This document shows positions 18,836-28,365 of a stretch of DNA of 64,000 bases, piece after piece. Position 1 is the stretch's first letter. The number at the start of each line of letters is the position of its first letter. The notes under the pieces were generated by a model that saw only the letters and a program-made list of their open reading frames with translations, ran no database searches and was not told the DNA's origin. This DNA is from Clostridium hydrogenum (lineage in GTDB: Bacteria; Bacillota; Clostridia; Clostridiales; Clostridiaceae), in contig NZ_JAEACT010000002.1 in assembly GCF_021432385.1 (NCBI RefSeq), forward strand, positions 1,693,501 through 1,757,500, read 5' to 3'. The translations under genes and the position numbers were made by a program.

Positions 18836-20521
18836 ATGAAGGAGGGGAGAACCACGAGAAGAGAAAAAGATAAGATAAAAATAATGCCACTCGGTGGTGT
18901 GAATGAGATAGGCAAAAACTTAACAGTTATTGAGTATAAAAATGAAATAGTTGTTATAGATTGCGGCCTTAAATTCCCTGATGAGGAAATGTTTGGTATA
19001 GATATTGTTATACCTGATATTACTTATTTAGTCAAAAATGTAGAAAGGGTTAAAGGAATATTTTTAACGCATGGACACGAAGATCATATTGGCGCGTTAC
19101 CTTATGTTCTAAAGCAAGTGAATGTTCCTGTTTATGGTACAAAGCTTACAATAGGAATTGTTGAGACTAAACTTAAAGAACATAATTTATTAAGCGTTGT
19201 CGATTTGAAAGTAGTTAAAGCAAGAGATATTATTAAACTTGATAGTATGTCTGTTGAATTTATTACTCAAAGTCACAGTATTGCTGATTCCATGGCAATA
19301 GCTATTCACACACCTATGGGAGTTATTCTTCACACTGGTGATTTCAAAATTGATTATACTCCGATAGACGGTTGCGTGGCTGATTTAGCACGTTTTGCTG
19401 AGCTTGGTAAAAAAGGAGTACTTCTTATGTTATGCGATAGTACAAATGTAGAAAGACCGGGTTATACCATGTCTGAACGTACAGTTGGAGAGACGTTTAA
19501 TAACATATTTGCAACGGCAAAAGGCAGAATAATTGTTGCAACTTTTGCATCAAATATTCATAGAATTCAACAAATAGTTGAGGCATCTGAAAAATTTGGA
19601 AAGAAAGTTGCCGTTTCTGGCAGAAGCATGGAAAATATAGTTGCTGTTGCAATAGAATTAGGATATCTTAAGGTTAATGATGGCGTTATGATAGGAATTG
19701 ATGCTATTAATAGATATCCTAATGATAAAATTGTCATTATAACAACAGGAAGCCAAGGGGAACCTATGTCTGCTTTAACAAGAATGGCAGCATCGGAACA
19801 CAAAAAGGTAAATATACAATTAGGCGATATGGTTATAATATCTGCAAATCCTATTCCAGGAAATGAAAAATTAGTTTCAAGAGTTATAAACCAATTGTTT
19901 AAAAAAGGCGCTGATGTTATTTATGAGGCACTTGAAAATGTTCATGTTTCGGGTCATGCTTGTCAAGAAGAATTAAAATTAATGCATACTCTTTTAAAAC
20001 CTAGGTTTTTTATGCCGGTTCATGGTGAGTATAGACATTTAAAACAGCATGCAGAATTAGCAGTAAGTTTGGGCATGCCTAGAGAAAATATTGTACTTAC
20101 AGATAATGGTGACGTCATAGAAGTTACAAGGGACAGCATAAGAAAAAATGGTACAGTTATGGCAGGACAAATTTTTGTTGATGGACTTGGTGTTGGAGAT
20201 GTTGGAAATATCGTTTTAAGAGATAGAAAACATTTATCACAGGATGGAATTTTAACTGTAGTAGTTACAATAGAAAAACAAAGTGGTAGTGTTGCTGCAG
20301 GACCAGATATTATATCGAGAGGATTTGTTTATGTAAGGGAATCTGAAGATTTAATGGACGAAGCAAAAGAAATAGTAAAAGAGGCACTTAGGGAATGTGA
20401 AGAAAATCATATAACTGAGTGGGCCACTATAAAATCTAATATAAAAGAAGTATTAAGAGTATTCTTATATGAAAAAACTAAAAGAAAGCCTATGATATTA
20501 CCTATAATTATGGAAATATAG
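18836..20521 (+). CDS. rnj: Ribonuclease J
   Basis: Metallo-beta-lactamase/beta-CASP ribonuclease for mRNA turnover and rRNA maturation. The zinc motif HGHEDHIGALPY is near residue 80, and HTGDFKID, TTGSQGEPMSAL and HVSGHA are beta-CASP motifs; about 555-561 residues. The start is uncertain. ATG 18836 has no ribosome site before it, while a strong GGAGGGGAG (18841-18849) lies downstream, 8 bases before an in-frame ACG at 18854-18856, exactly where family members begin (next residues RREKDKIKI). See findings. A strong hairpin-T-run follows the stop. Confidence 0.95.
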   Translation: MKEGRTTRREKDKIKIMPLGGVNEIGKNLTVIEYKNEIVVIDCGLKFPDEEMFGIDIVIPDITYLVKNVERVKGIFLTHGHEDHIGALPYVLKQVNVPVYGTKLTIGIVETKLKEHNLLSVVDLKVVKARDIIKLDSMSVEFITQSHSIADSMAIAIHTPMGVILHTGDFKIDYTPIDGCVADLARFAELGKKGVLLMLCDSTNVERPGYTMSERTVGETFNNIFATAKGRIIVATFASNIHRIQQIVEASEKFGKKVAVSGRSMENIVAVAIELGYLKVNDGVMIGIDAINRYPNDKIVIITTGSQGEPMSALTRMAASEHKKVNIQLGDMVIISANPIPGNEKLVSRVINQLFKKGADVIYEALENVHVSGHACQEELKLMHTLLKPRFFMPVHGEYRHLKQHAELAVSLGMPRENIVLTDNGDVIEVTRDSIRKNGTVMAGQIFVDGLGVGDVGNIVLRDRKHLSQDGILTVVVTIEKQSGSVAAGPDIISRGFVYVRESEDLMDEAKEIVKEALRECEENHITEWATIKSNIKEVLRVFLYEKTKRKPMILPIIMEI

Positions 20522-20541
20522 GCTGAAAACAATAATTCAAT

Positions 20542-20570
20542 TTGACTTTTTAACAAACTAATATTACAAT
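20542..20570 (+). promoter_or_regulatory. Promoter of typA
   Basis: TTGACT (20542-20547) and TACAAT (20565-20570), 17-base spacer. Transcription would begin inside the 5' arm of the following hairpin. Confidence 0.65.
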
Positions 20571-20571
20571 A

Positions 20572-20602
20572 AATTGGGTACTATTAAGTATCCAATTTTT
20601 CT
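20572..20602 (+). terminator. Terminator of rnj
   Basis: AATTGGGTACT with AAGTATCCAATT around a short loop, then TTTTTCTTT. It immediately follows the -10 of the typA promoter. Confidence 0.75.
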
Positions 20603-20649
20603 TTGCAAGTTTCAAAATTAATAATGTATAAATATATGGAGGATTCAAA

Positions 20650-22467
20650 ATGGAAAAGTATACTAGAGAAGACATAAGGAATGTAGCCATAATAGCCCAT
20701 GTTGACCATGGTAAGACTACACTTGTAGATGCCTTGTTAAAGCAAAGTAATATATTCAGAAGTAACGAAAAGGTTCAAGAAAGAGTAATGGACTCAAATG
20801 ATCTTGAAAAGGAAAGAGGAATAACAATTCTTTCTAAAAACACTTCTGTAATGCATAAAGGTGTAAAAATTAATATTGTTGATACACCAGGACATGCTGA
20901 TTTCGGTGGAGAGGTTGAACGTGTTCTTAAGATGGTTGACAGTGTATTATTATTGGTAGATGCTTTTGAAGGACCAATGCCACAGACAAAATTCGTTTTA
21001 AAGAAAGCATTAGAATTAGGATTAAAGCCAATAGTTGTAATCAATAAAATAGATAAGCCAAACGCTAGACCACAAGAAGTTGTAGATTTAGTATTTGATT
21101 TATTTGTTGAATTAGGTGCAAATGATGAACAATTAGAGTTCCCAATAGTTTATTCTTCAGCTAAGGCTGGAATTGCAAAATATGAACTTGATGATGAAAG
21201 TACTACAATGGAACCAGTATTTGAAACTATCATTAAGCACGTAAAAGCACCAGAAGGATACATAGATGCGCCATTCCAAATGCTTGTTTCCACAATCGAT
21301 TCAAACGAGTATGTTGGAAGAATAGCTATCGGTAGAGTTGAAAGAGGATCTATTAAAAAGAATGAATCAGCTGTTCTTATTAGAAAAGATGGCGAGAAAG
21401 AAAATGTTAGAATTTCATCTTTATTTACTTATGATGGATTAAAAAGAGTTGACACTGATGAAGTAAAACTTGGTGATATTGCAGTTGTTGCTGGTATTCC
21501 AGATGTTAATATAGGTGAAACTATTGCTGATGCATCACAGCCGGAAGCAGTTCCATTTGTTGAAATAGATGAACCTACATTGAGTATGTATTTTATTGTA
21601 AATGATTCTCCTTTTGCTGGAAGAGAAGGCGATTTTGTTACATCAAGACATTTAAGAGACAGACTTATGAAGGAATTGGAAACTAACGTAAGCTTGAGAG
21701 TTGAAGAAACAGACTCTGCTGATAGATTTAAAGTAAGTGGAAGAGGAGAACTTCATCTTTCAATATTGATTGAAACTATGAGAAGAGAAGGCTATGAATT
21801 TCAAGTATCAAAACCTATGGTAATTTATAAAGAGGAAAATGGAAAGAAATTAGAGCCAATAGAAGCATTAACTATAGATGTACCTGAAGAATTTATGGGT
21901 GTTGTTATGGAAAAGCTTGGACCTAGAAAAGCTGAACTTGTGAATATGACTTCAGCAATTAATGGTTATACAAGATTAGAGTTTAAAATTCCATCAAGAG
22001 GTCTTATCGGTTTTAAAAATGAATTAATGACTGATACTAAAGGAAATGGAATAATGAACTCAGTACTTGAGGATTACGAGCCATATAAGGGCGATATACC
22101 TGGAAGATCTAGAGGATCAATAGTTGTATTTGAAAATGGAACTTCTGTTGTTTATGGACTATATAGTGCTCAAGAAAGAGGAAAATTATTTGTTGGCGCT
22201 GGAGTAGATGTTTATGAAGGAATGATAGTTGGAGAATGCTCAAGGGCCGAAGATCTAGAAGTTAATGTTTGTAAGAAAAAGCATCTTTCAAATACTAGAT
22301 CATCAGGAGCTGATGACGCATTAAAGTTAGTTCCAATAACTGAAATGACTTTGGAGAAATGTCTTGAATTCATAGCATCTGACGAATTAGTAGAAGTTAC
22401 ACCAAAGAGCATTAGAATGAGAAAGAGCATACTTGATACTAATCAAAGAAGAAAAACTAGAAGGTAA
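20650..22467 (+). CDS. typA: Ribosome-associated GTPase TypA/BipA
   Basis: Translational GTPase of the EF-G/EF-4 class that binds the ribosome and helps assembly and stress adaptation. 605 residues. G1 is AHVDHGKTT, the switch II region [14 protein letters not shown], and G4 NKIDKP. A beta-barrel domain II and the C-terminal domain unique to BipA follow ([16 protein letters not shown] in part). GGAGG is about 8 bases before the ATG. Confidence 0.97.
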   Translation: MEKYTREDIRNVAIIAHVDHGKTTLVDALLKQSNIFRSNEKVQERVMDSNDLEKERGITILSKNTSVMHKGVKINIVDTPGHADFGGEVERVLKMVDSVLLLVDAFEGPMPQTKFVLKKALELGLKPIVVINKIDKPNARPQEVVDLVFDLFVELGANDEQLEFPIVYSSAKAGIAKYELDDESTTMEPVFETIIKHVKAPEGYIDAPFQMLVSTIDSNEYVGRIAIGRVERGSIKKNESAVLIRKDGEKENVRISSLFTYDGLKRVDTDEVKLGDIAVVAGIPDVNIGETIADASQPEAVPFVEIDEPTLSMYFIVNDSPFAGREGDFVTSRHLRDRLMKELETNVSLRVEETDSADRFKVSGRGELHLSILIETMRREGYEFQVSKPMVIYKEENGKKLEPIEALTIDVPEEFMGVVMEKLGPRKAELVNMTSAINGYTRLEFKIPSRGLIGFKNELMTDTKGNGIMNSVLEDYEPYKGDIPGRSRGSIVVFENGTSVVYGLYSAQERGKLFVGAGVDVYEGMIVGECSRAEDLEVNVCKKKHLSNTRSSGADDALKLVPITEMTLEKCLEFIASDELVEVTPKSIRMRKSILDTNQRRKTRR

Positions 22468-22590
22468 AACTATACAAATTTTAAGGTGAATAAGCTACTT
22501 GTTTCATATAAATTTTATAGAAGTATCGCAAATTTATGGTGAAGTAGCAATTTACCAGCTAAAGTTATATAGCTAAGGGGAATGGGTTTT

Positions 22591-23610
22591 ATGGAAATAA
22601 GAAGGTTTATTACAAAAAAACTTATTGCTATTTTAGTTTCAGTTTTAATTGTTATTGTAATTATTATAGGTTATGCCAATTCAGTTATGAAATATCCTTT
22701 TAGTGTAAATAATAAAGCAAGGTTTGAAGTAAAAAAAGGTGATAATTTATATACAGTTATAAATAAATTGAATGAAAAAAGCCTTATAAAAAATAGAACA
22801 CTATTAAAGGTATATGTAAAATATAAAAAAATTCCCGGTGAAATTAAGCCGGGATTTTATTCAATAAAAGCTGGAGAATCTATAAATTCATTAATTTATG
22901 ATATGAAAAATGGTATATTTGATGAAACTTATGTTAAGGTTACTATACCAGAAGGATTTGAAATTTCTAAAATAGCAGATACTTTAGATGAAAAAGGCAT
23001 AATAAGTAAAGATAAATTTTTAAAGGCATGCACGGAATATAAGCTTCCAAGCTATATTAAAGATGATAATAATAGAAAATATAAGCTTGAAGGATATCTT
23101 TTCCCAGATACATATGAATTTAAAAAGAACACAGATGGGAAAATTATAATAGATACTATGCTCAGCAGGTTTGATGCTGTAATGATGAGTATTAAAAAGG
23201 AATCTACTAATAAAATATCTGATTTAGATAATATTGTTACCATGGCATCAATTATTGAGCGTGAAGCTGAGGTTCAAAACGAAAGAGCTGTCATTGCTTC
23301 TGTATTTTACAATAGAATTAAGGAGAATATGAAACTACAATCTTGTGCTACTGTAGAATATGCATTGGGTTATCATAAGGATAAGTTAACTTATAATGAT
23401 TTAAAAGTAAAATCAAATTATAATACATATCTTGTAAATGGACTGCCTGAAGGGCCTATATGCTCGCCTGGTAAACAATCAATATTGGCTGCTATAAATC
23501 CTGAGAATACAAATTATATTTATTTTGTTTCTAAAAATAATGGCACGCATTTTTTCACAAATAATTATAATGAATTTTTAAAAGTAAAAAAACAAACTCA
23601 GGGATTTTAG
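22591..23610 (+). CDS. mltG: Endolytic murein transglycosylase MltG
   Basis: Membrane-anchored enzyme that cuts nascent glycan strands. One N-terminal membrane helix (residues ~10-30, IAILVSVLIVIVIIIGYA), a LysM-like domain (VKKGDNLYTVINKLN), then the YceG catalytic domain with the active-site Glu in MASIIEREAE and the closing motif IYFVSKNNGTHFF. 339 residues. Start at ATG 22591, 10 bases after AAGGGG; the earlier ATG at 22582 abuts the ribosome site. The mltG-trmR-trhP order is the same as B. subtilis yrrL-yrrM-yrrN/O. Confidence 0.93.
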   Translation: MEIRRFITKKLIAILVSVLIVIVIIIGYANSVMKYPFSVNNKARFEVKKGDNLYTVINKLNEKSLIKNRTLLKVYVKYKKIPGEIKPGFYSIKAGESINSLIYDMKNGIFDETYVKVTIPEGFEISKIADTLDEKGIISKDKFLKACTEYKLPSYIKDDNNRKYKLEGYLFPDTYEFKKNTDGKIIIDTMLSRFDAVMMSIKKESTNKISDLDNIVTMASIIEREAEVQNERAVIASVFYNRIKENMKLQSCATVEYALGYHKDKLTYNDLKVKSNYNTYLVNGLPEGPICSPGKQSILAAINPENTNYIYFVSKNNGTHFFTNNYNEFLKVKKQTQGF

Positions 23611-23625
23611 TTTTGGAGGAATTTT

Positions 23626-24276
23626 ATGAGCAAAATAATGTATGATTATATAGAAGATTATATCAGAAATTTGATACCTGAAACAAAAGGGATACTTAAT
23701 GAATTAGAAGAATATGCACATATTAATAATGTTCCAATTGTTCAAAAAGAAACAGGCAAATTTCTTGAACTTATGGTTAAAATAAAAAGACCTCTTAAAA
23801 TACTTGAACTTGGCACTGCTATAGGATATTCATCAATTTTAATGGCAATTAATTCTGAGGCTGAAATTACAACTATTGATAGAAGCGAAGAAATGATTAA
23901 AATAGCTTCAGAAAATATAAAAAAATATGGTTTTGAAGACAGAATTAAAATAATATGCAATGATTGTTTAGAAGCGTTAAAAGAATTAAATGATGAATAT
24001 GATATTATATTTATTGATGCTGGAAAAGGTCATTACTCTGATTTTTTTCATGAGTGTTTAAGACTTTTAAAGCAAGATGGAATTGTTATAGCAGATAATG
24101 TGTTATTTAGGGGTATGGTAGCTAGTAATGAGTTATTACAAAGAAGAAAAATTACTATAGTGAAGAGAATGAGAAAATATCTAGACATGGTTTCGAATAA
24201 TGATGATTTAATTACTACTGTAATTCCAATGGGAGACGGAATTGCAGTTACGACAAGGAGGAATAAGAATGAATAA
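23626..24276 (+). CDS. trmR: tRNA 5-hydroxyuridine methyltransferase TrmR (class I SAM O-methyltransferase)
   Basis: 216-residue O-methyltransferase of the catechol-OMT-like family. The SAM-binding motif is ILELGTAIGYSS and the metal-binding acidic motif IDAGKGHYSDFF, followed by DNVLFRGMV. In B. subtilis the orthologue (YrrM) methylates ho5U at position 34 of tRNAs to mo5U. Here, as there, the gene precedes a U32-family gene thought to make ho5U, so the same role is likely. GGAGG is 7 bases before the ATG. The next gene overlaps its end by 8 bases. Confidence 0.88.
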   Translation: MSKIMYDYIEDYIRNLIPETKGILNELEEYAHINNVPIVQKETGKFLELMVKIKRPLKILELGTAIGYSSILMAINSEAEITTIDRSEEMIKIASENIKKYGFEDRIKIICNDCLEALKELNDEYDIIFIDAGKGHYSDFFHECLRLLKQDGIVIADNVLFRGMVASNELLQRRKITIVKRMRKYLDMVSNNDDLITTVIPMGDGIAVTTRRNKNE

Positions 24277-25486
24277 ACCTGAAATATTAGCTCCTGCTGG
24301 TAATTTAGAAAAACTTAAAACAGCTATTGAATTTGGTGCAGATGCTGTATATTTAGGTGGAAGTAAGCTTAATTTGAGAGCTTTCGCAGATAATTTTTCT
24401 ACAGAGGAGTTAAAAGAAGGCATAGACTTTGTGCATGCGCATGGCAAAAGATTATATGTTACTTTAAATGTATTTCCGCATAATGAGGATTTAGATGGTC
24501 TTGAAGAATATTTGAAAGAGCTTTATGAAGCTAAAGTTGATGCAATTATAGTTTCAGATCCTGGAATAATTATGACAGCAAGGGAAGTTGTTCCGGAGCT
24601 TGAAATTCATCTAAGTACTCAAGCTAATAATGTTAATTGGAAATCAGCTATATTTTGGCATAAACAAGGTGTCAAAAGAATAGTGCTCGCTAGAGAATTG
24701 TCATTAAAAGAAATAAAAGAAATGAGACAAAATTTGCCTGAAAGTTGTGAAATAGAGGCATTTGTTCACGGATCAATGTGCATTTCTTATTCGGGAAGAT
24801 GCCTTTTATCTAATTACATGACTGGAAGAGATTCAAATAGAGGACAATGTGCGCAGCCTTGCAGGTATAAATATTCGCTTGTTGAAGAAAAAAGACCTGG
24901 CCAATACTTCCCGGTTTTGGAGGATGAAAAAGGAACTTATATAATGAATTCGAAAGATATGTGTATGATTGAGCATATCCCTGACTTAGTTACTGCAGGT
25001 ATAACTTCTTTTAAAATTGAAGGTAGAATGAAGAGCTCATATTATGTAGCTTCTGTTGTTAAGGCATATAGGGAAGCATTAGATGCATATTATGAAAATC
25101 CATCTTCTTATAAATTTAATCCAAAGTGGATGGATTACCTTATGAAACCTAGCCATAGAGTATATTGTACTGGCTTTTATTATGGTGAAGATAACAAGCA
25201 AGTTTACGAATCATCTGCATACATAAGAAATTATGATGTTGCTGGCATGGTTATTGATTATAATAAAGAAACTAAAACTGCAACTATAGAACAAAAAAAT
25301 AAAATTTTTGCTGGTGATAAAGTTGAAGTTTTAAGACCACATGAAGATAATGTTGAAATTGAAATTAAAGAATTAAAAAATAAAAAAGGTGAAGTAATAG
25401 ATAGTACACCTGTAGCTCAAATGATTTATACTATAAAATCTGATGAAGTACTTGAAAAAGGAAACATGATTATTAAAGAAAAATAA
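24269..25486 (+). CDS. trhP: tRNA 5-hydroxyuridine synthesis protein TrhP (peptidase U32 family)
   Basis: U32 family protein, 405 residues, starting at ATG 24269 with AAGGAGG 7 bases upstream (the frame extends further back without a ribosome site). Conserved features: ILAPAGNLEKLKTAIEFGADAVYLGG-type N-terminus, the cysteine cluster of the U32 signature (GSMCISYSGRCLLSNY and GQCAQPCRY) and FKIEGRMKSSYYVA. The family was named as collagenases, but in bacteria members hydroxylate U34 of tRNA with prephenate-linked chemistry (TrhP). Overlap with trmR supports the paired role. Only one U32 gene is present where B. subtilis has two. Confidence 0.88.
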   Translation: MNKPEILAPAGNLEKLKTAIEFGADAVYLGGSKLNLRAFADNFSTEELKEGIDFVHAHGKRLYVTLNVFPHNEDLDGLEEYLKELYEAKVDAIIVSDPGIIMTAREVVPELEIHLSTQANNVNWKSAIFWHKQGVKRIVLARELSLKEIKEMRQNLPESCEIEAFVHGSMCISYSGRCLLSNYMTGRDSNRGQCAQPCRYKYSLVEEKRPGQYFPVLEDEKGTYIMNSKDMCMIEHIPDLVTAGITSFKIEGRMKSSYYVASVVKAYREALDAYYENPSSYKFNPKWMDYLMKPSHRVYCTGFYYGEDNKQVYESSAYIRNYDVAGMVIDYNKETKTATIEQKNKIFAGDKVEVLRPHEDNVEIEIKELKNKKGEVIDSTPVAQMIYTIKSDEVLEKGNMIIKEK

Positions 25487-25497
25487 ATTTGAATAAA

Positions 25498-25542
25498 ACA
25501 CCTCATTTTAGTCAAAAATTTAGACTATGGTGAGGTGTTTTT
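25498..25542 (+). terminator. Hairpin with T-run covering the ribosome site of the next gene
   Basis: ACACCTCA (25498-25505) and TGAGGTGT (25531-25538) pair, with an inner TAGTC/GACTA stem (25509-25513 with 25523-25527), and T-run to 25542. The ATG of the next gene begins at 25543. The right arm contains GAGGTG, the only ribosome site for that gene. It may end trhP transcripts, hide the ribosome site, or both. Confidence 0.75.
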
Positions 25543-27153
25543 ATGAATAAAATTAGAACTAGGTGTATACCAGTACTTATATTTGTTATAATTATGTTTT
25601 TATTACTTGTATATAAATTATATATTTTAATGTATATTGACAATAAGGACTTGCAAACTAGCTATAATTCACAATTTGTATCTAATGAAAAAACCTGTGA
25701 TATAAATTATGATATTGTAGACTGTAGTGGTAAGGAGTTGCTATCATATAATAAAAAATATTATGTTGTCATAAATCCGTATATTTTTACTAGAAATAAT
25801 AGTGATACAAATATAAGGGAGTTAACAGCTTTAAATTATATTTTAAAGAACTATAATAGCAAATATGATTTAAATTCAATAGAAATTAAGAATGAAACAG
25901 AAAAATTATATTGGGAAGTAGATGAAGCAACTTATAATAATGTAAAAAAGTTTAGTGATGTCAATGGAGTATATGCATATTATGTTAATGAGGTAGATAG
26001 AAGTAAAGCCGCAGATTTATATAATATACTTACTAATCCTAAAGATAAAAATAATGAAAAATTAAAAGGAAGCAATTCACTTGAAAGTATTATATATAAT
26101 AAATTTAAAAATAGTCCTTTCCCATCAGAAAGTTTTCAAAATGATATTAATGGAAATTTAATTTCCACAGAAAAAGTAAAAAGTGAAAATATTTCCAAAG
26201 TTAAACTTACTATTGACAAGGATATAAACGATAAGGTTCAAAATATTTTAAATGAAAGTAAGCTTAAAGAAGTTTGCGCTTTAGTTATGAGAAGTGATAA
26301 TGGTGAGATAAAAGCAGTTTCACAAAATGATACGTATAAACCCAATTTAGCTTTAGGGTTAGGAGGAATATATTATCCAGGATCTATATTTAAGGCTATA
26401 GTTGAAGAGGCAGCAATTGAGAGTGGTTCAATAGAGTTAAATAAACCTATAAAGGATCCTGGAAAATATAGTGAAGATAAGGTGTATGATTACTGTACAC
26501 CGGAACAAGCATTTGTAGTTTCTTCCAATGATGTATTCATAGCAATAGGTCAAAAAACTGGTTTTGATAATATATATAACATGGCTAAAGCACAAGGGTT
26601 GTTTGATAATGTGCTAAGCCTTGATGCGGAAAGTGTTGGAGCTATGGATAGTATGGACTTTAACAGTACGGGAAATTTGAGCTTATTATCATTTGGTCAA
26701 AGTATTAGAATAACCCCTATCGAGGCATTAACTATTCCTAATACTGTAGTAAATAAGGGGATATATGTAAAGCCACATATTGTAGATTCTTATATTTATG
26801 ATAATGGTAATAAAGTTGAAAAAGAGAATGTAGAGCAAAAAAGAGTAATAAGCGAAAAAACTTCAAACATAATGTTAGAGCAATTCAAGAAAGTACTTAC
26901 TGATAAAAATGGAACTGGATCACTTGCATATACACCCAATCCTTGTATAGGTGGAAAAACAGGGACTGCACAAAGGGGAGAAGATAAAAATAAAGTAATT
27001 CAAAATGTAGATGGGTGGTTTGTTGGATTTTTTAATATTAAGGGAATTAATTATTCAGCGGTTATATTTTCACCAGACATTTCAAAAGAAATGAGCGGTG
27101 GAAGTACTGTAGCACCAATATTTAAGAAAATTGTTGAAGAAATGGAAAAGTAA
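25543..27153 (+). CDS. Class B penicillin-binding protein (transpeptidase)
   Basis: 536 residues: one N-terminal membrane helix (~8-30), a poorly conserved extracellular domain, and a transpeptidase domain with all three motifs intact: S281-x-x-K284 (PGSIFK), S327-S-N329 and K472-T-G474 (GGKTGTAQ). It therefore probably crosslinks peptidoglycan. It lacks PASTA repeats, so it is not a standard SpoVD or PBP2x. Placement just before sigK and after mltG is compatible with a role in spore or division wall, but that is inference. Its ribosome site lies in the hairpin upstream. Confidence 0.88.
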   Translation: MNKIRTRCIPVLIFVIIMFLLLVYKLYILMYIDNKDLQTSYNSQFVSNEKTCDINYDIVDCSGKELLSYNKKYYVVINPYIFTRNNSDTNIRELTALNYILKNYNSKYDLNSIEIKNETEKLYWEVDEATYNNVKKFSDVNGVYAYYVNEVDRSKAADLYNILTNPKDKNNEKLKGSNSLESIIYNKFKNSPFPSESFQNDINGNLISTEKVKSENISKVKLTIDKDINDKVQNILNESKLKEVCALVMRSDNGEIKAVSQNDTYKPNLALGLGGIYYPGSIFKAIVEEAAIESGSIELNKPIKDPGKYSEDKVYDYCTPEQAFVVSSNDVFIAIGQKTGFDNIYNMAKAQGLFDNVLSLDAESVGAMDSMDFNSTGNLSLLSFGQSIRITPIEALTIPNTVVNKGIYVKPHIVDSYIYDNGNKVEKENVEQKRVISEKTSNIMLEQFKKVLTDKNGTGSLAYTPNPCIGGKTGTAQRGEDKNKVIQNVDGWFVGFFNIKGINYSAVIFSPDISKEMSGGSTVAPIFKKIVEEMEK

Positions 27154-27225
27154 AAAAAGTTTTATAGGAACATAATCCAAGCTTCCTGAATAGTATATTA
27201 ATAAGCACTATTAGGAGGAAAACCT

Positions 27226-27924
27226 TTGTTTTTTATATATTATTTATTTAATGTATTTGGAAGCATGTTGTTTTTTACAGCCTATGTTGGCGGTGGGGAA
27301 TCTTTTCCAAAGCCCCTTTCTGAAGATGAAGAAAAAAACTATTTAGAAAAATTAAAAGAAGGTGATCCTCTAGCAAAAAGCATTTTGATAGAAAGAAATT
27401 TACGCTTAGTTGCACATATCGTTAAAAAATACACTTTTTCTGGTAAGGAAGTTGATGATTTAATTTCAATAGGAACTATAGGGTTAATTAAGGCAATAGA
27501 TTCATATAACGGCTCAAAGGGTACTAGACTTGCAACTTATGCTGCTAGGTGTATTGAAAATGAAATACTTATGTTAATTAGAAATAATAAAAAAACAAAA
27601 AATGAGGTATATCTTCAAGAACCAATAGGTGTAGATAAGGAAGGAAACGAAATTTCACTAATGGATATTTTAAGTAGTGATGAAAATTCAGTCGTTGAAG
27701 TTGTAGAAAATAGGATTCAAATAAATAAGCTATATATAGAAATAGAAAACTCACTTAAGGGAAGAGAAAAAATAATAATAAAGCTAAGGTATGGATTAAC
27801 TGATGGAAAGCCTAAAAATCAAAGGGAAATAGCCAAAATACTTGGTATATCTAGGTCATATGTTTCTAGAATAGAAAAAAGAGCCTTAAAAAAATTATGC
27901 AAGCAATTAGATGGTAATGCTTAA
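27226..27924 (+). CDS. sigK: Sporulation sigma factor SigK, with pro-sequence
   Basis: Late mother-cell sigma factor. 232 residues, with [30 protein letters not shown] and [14 protein letters not shown] in region 2 and a helix-turn-helix [16 protein letters not shown] in region 4. The gene is uninterrupted, so there is no skin element here. The first ~25 residues are hydrophobic ([11 protein letters not shown]..) before PKPLSEDEE, the layout of pro-SigK removed by SpoIVFB in Bacillus. The start is TTG 27226, 7 bases after AGGAGG. A repeat element begins two bases after its stop. Confidence 0.95.
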   Translation: MFFIYYLFNVFGSMLFFTAYVGGGESFPKPLSEDEEKNYLEKLKEGDPLAKSILIERNLRLVAHIVKKYTFSGKEVDDLISIGTIGLIKAIDSYNGSKGTRLATYAARCIENEILMLIRNNKKTKNEVYLQEPIGVDKEGNEISLMDILSSDENSVVEVVENRIQINKLYIEIENSLKGREKIIIKLRYGLTDGKPKNQREIAKILGISRSYVSRIEKRALKKLCKQLDGNA

Positions 27925-27926
27925 AC

Positions 27927-28170
27927 ATTGCGAAGCTTTATTCAGAGTACAAAGTACAAAGTACAGAGTACAAAGAAGGATGATTTGCCTTTCCTTATGT
28001 CAGGTAAATCTTAAACTTAGCTGTTGTTAGGTTCGCTGACAACAGTAATGACGTGATTGCGTAAGCAATCAAAAATAAGTTATAAGATTTTCTGTAGCAA
28101 AGAGGAAGAAAATCATCCTTCTTTGTACTTTATACTTTGTACTCTGTACTTTGGTTTAATGCTTCGTAAT
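27927..28170. repeat. Heptamer-ended hairpin element, copy E3
   Basis: Begins 2 bases after the sigK stop. Outer arms are ATTGCGAAGC (27927-27936) and GCTTCGTAAT (28161-28170): both sides differ from the GCGAACC form and still pair. Heptamers follow (CAGAGTACAAAGTAC...), then GAAGGATGATTTGCC, a hairpin CTGTTGTTAGG/GCTGACAACAG, GATTGC-GTAA-GCAATC and a TTTTCTGTAGC/GGAAGAAAA stem. The remaining ~195 bases to pilT are AT-rich and show no further structure I can support. Confidence 0.87.
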
Positions 28171-28365
28171 AATTTTATTGTTACAGTTTCCTTTACTCTC
28201 CCTTTTAGTTTTAAATAAAAATTTAATTGTATTTATATCTGTTTTTTATTATAATTAAATTAAGGATTTTGTTAACTATGTAAAATTTATCTGTAAATTT
28301 TAAGTTGAGTTATTAAAATTTGTATAAATGTTTTATTGTTAGACTATATTTAGGGGGAATAAAGC

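Noticed and set aside
27226..27924. Skin-type interruption of sigK
   Set aside because: The frame is continuous through regions 2 and 4, so there is no insertion.
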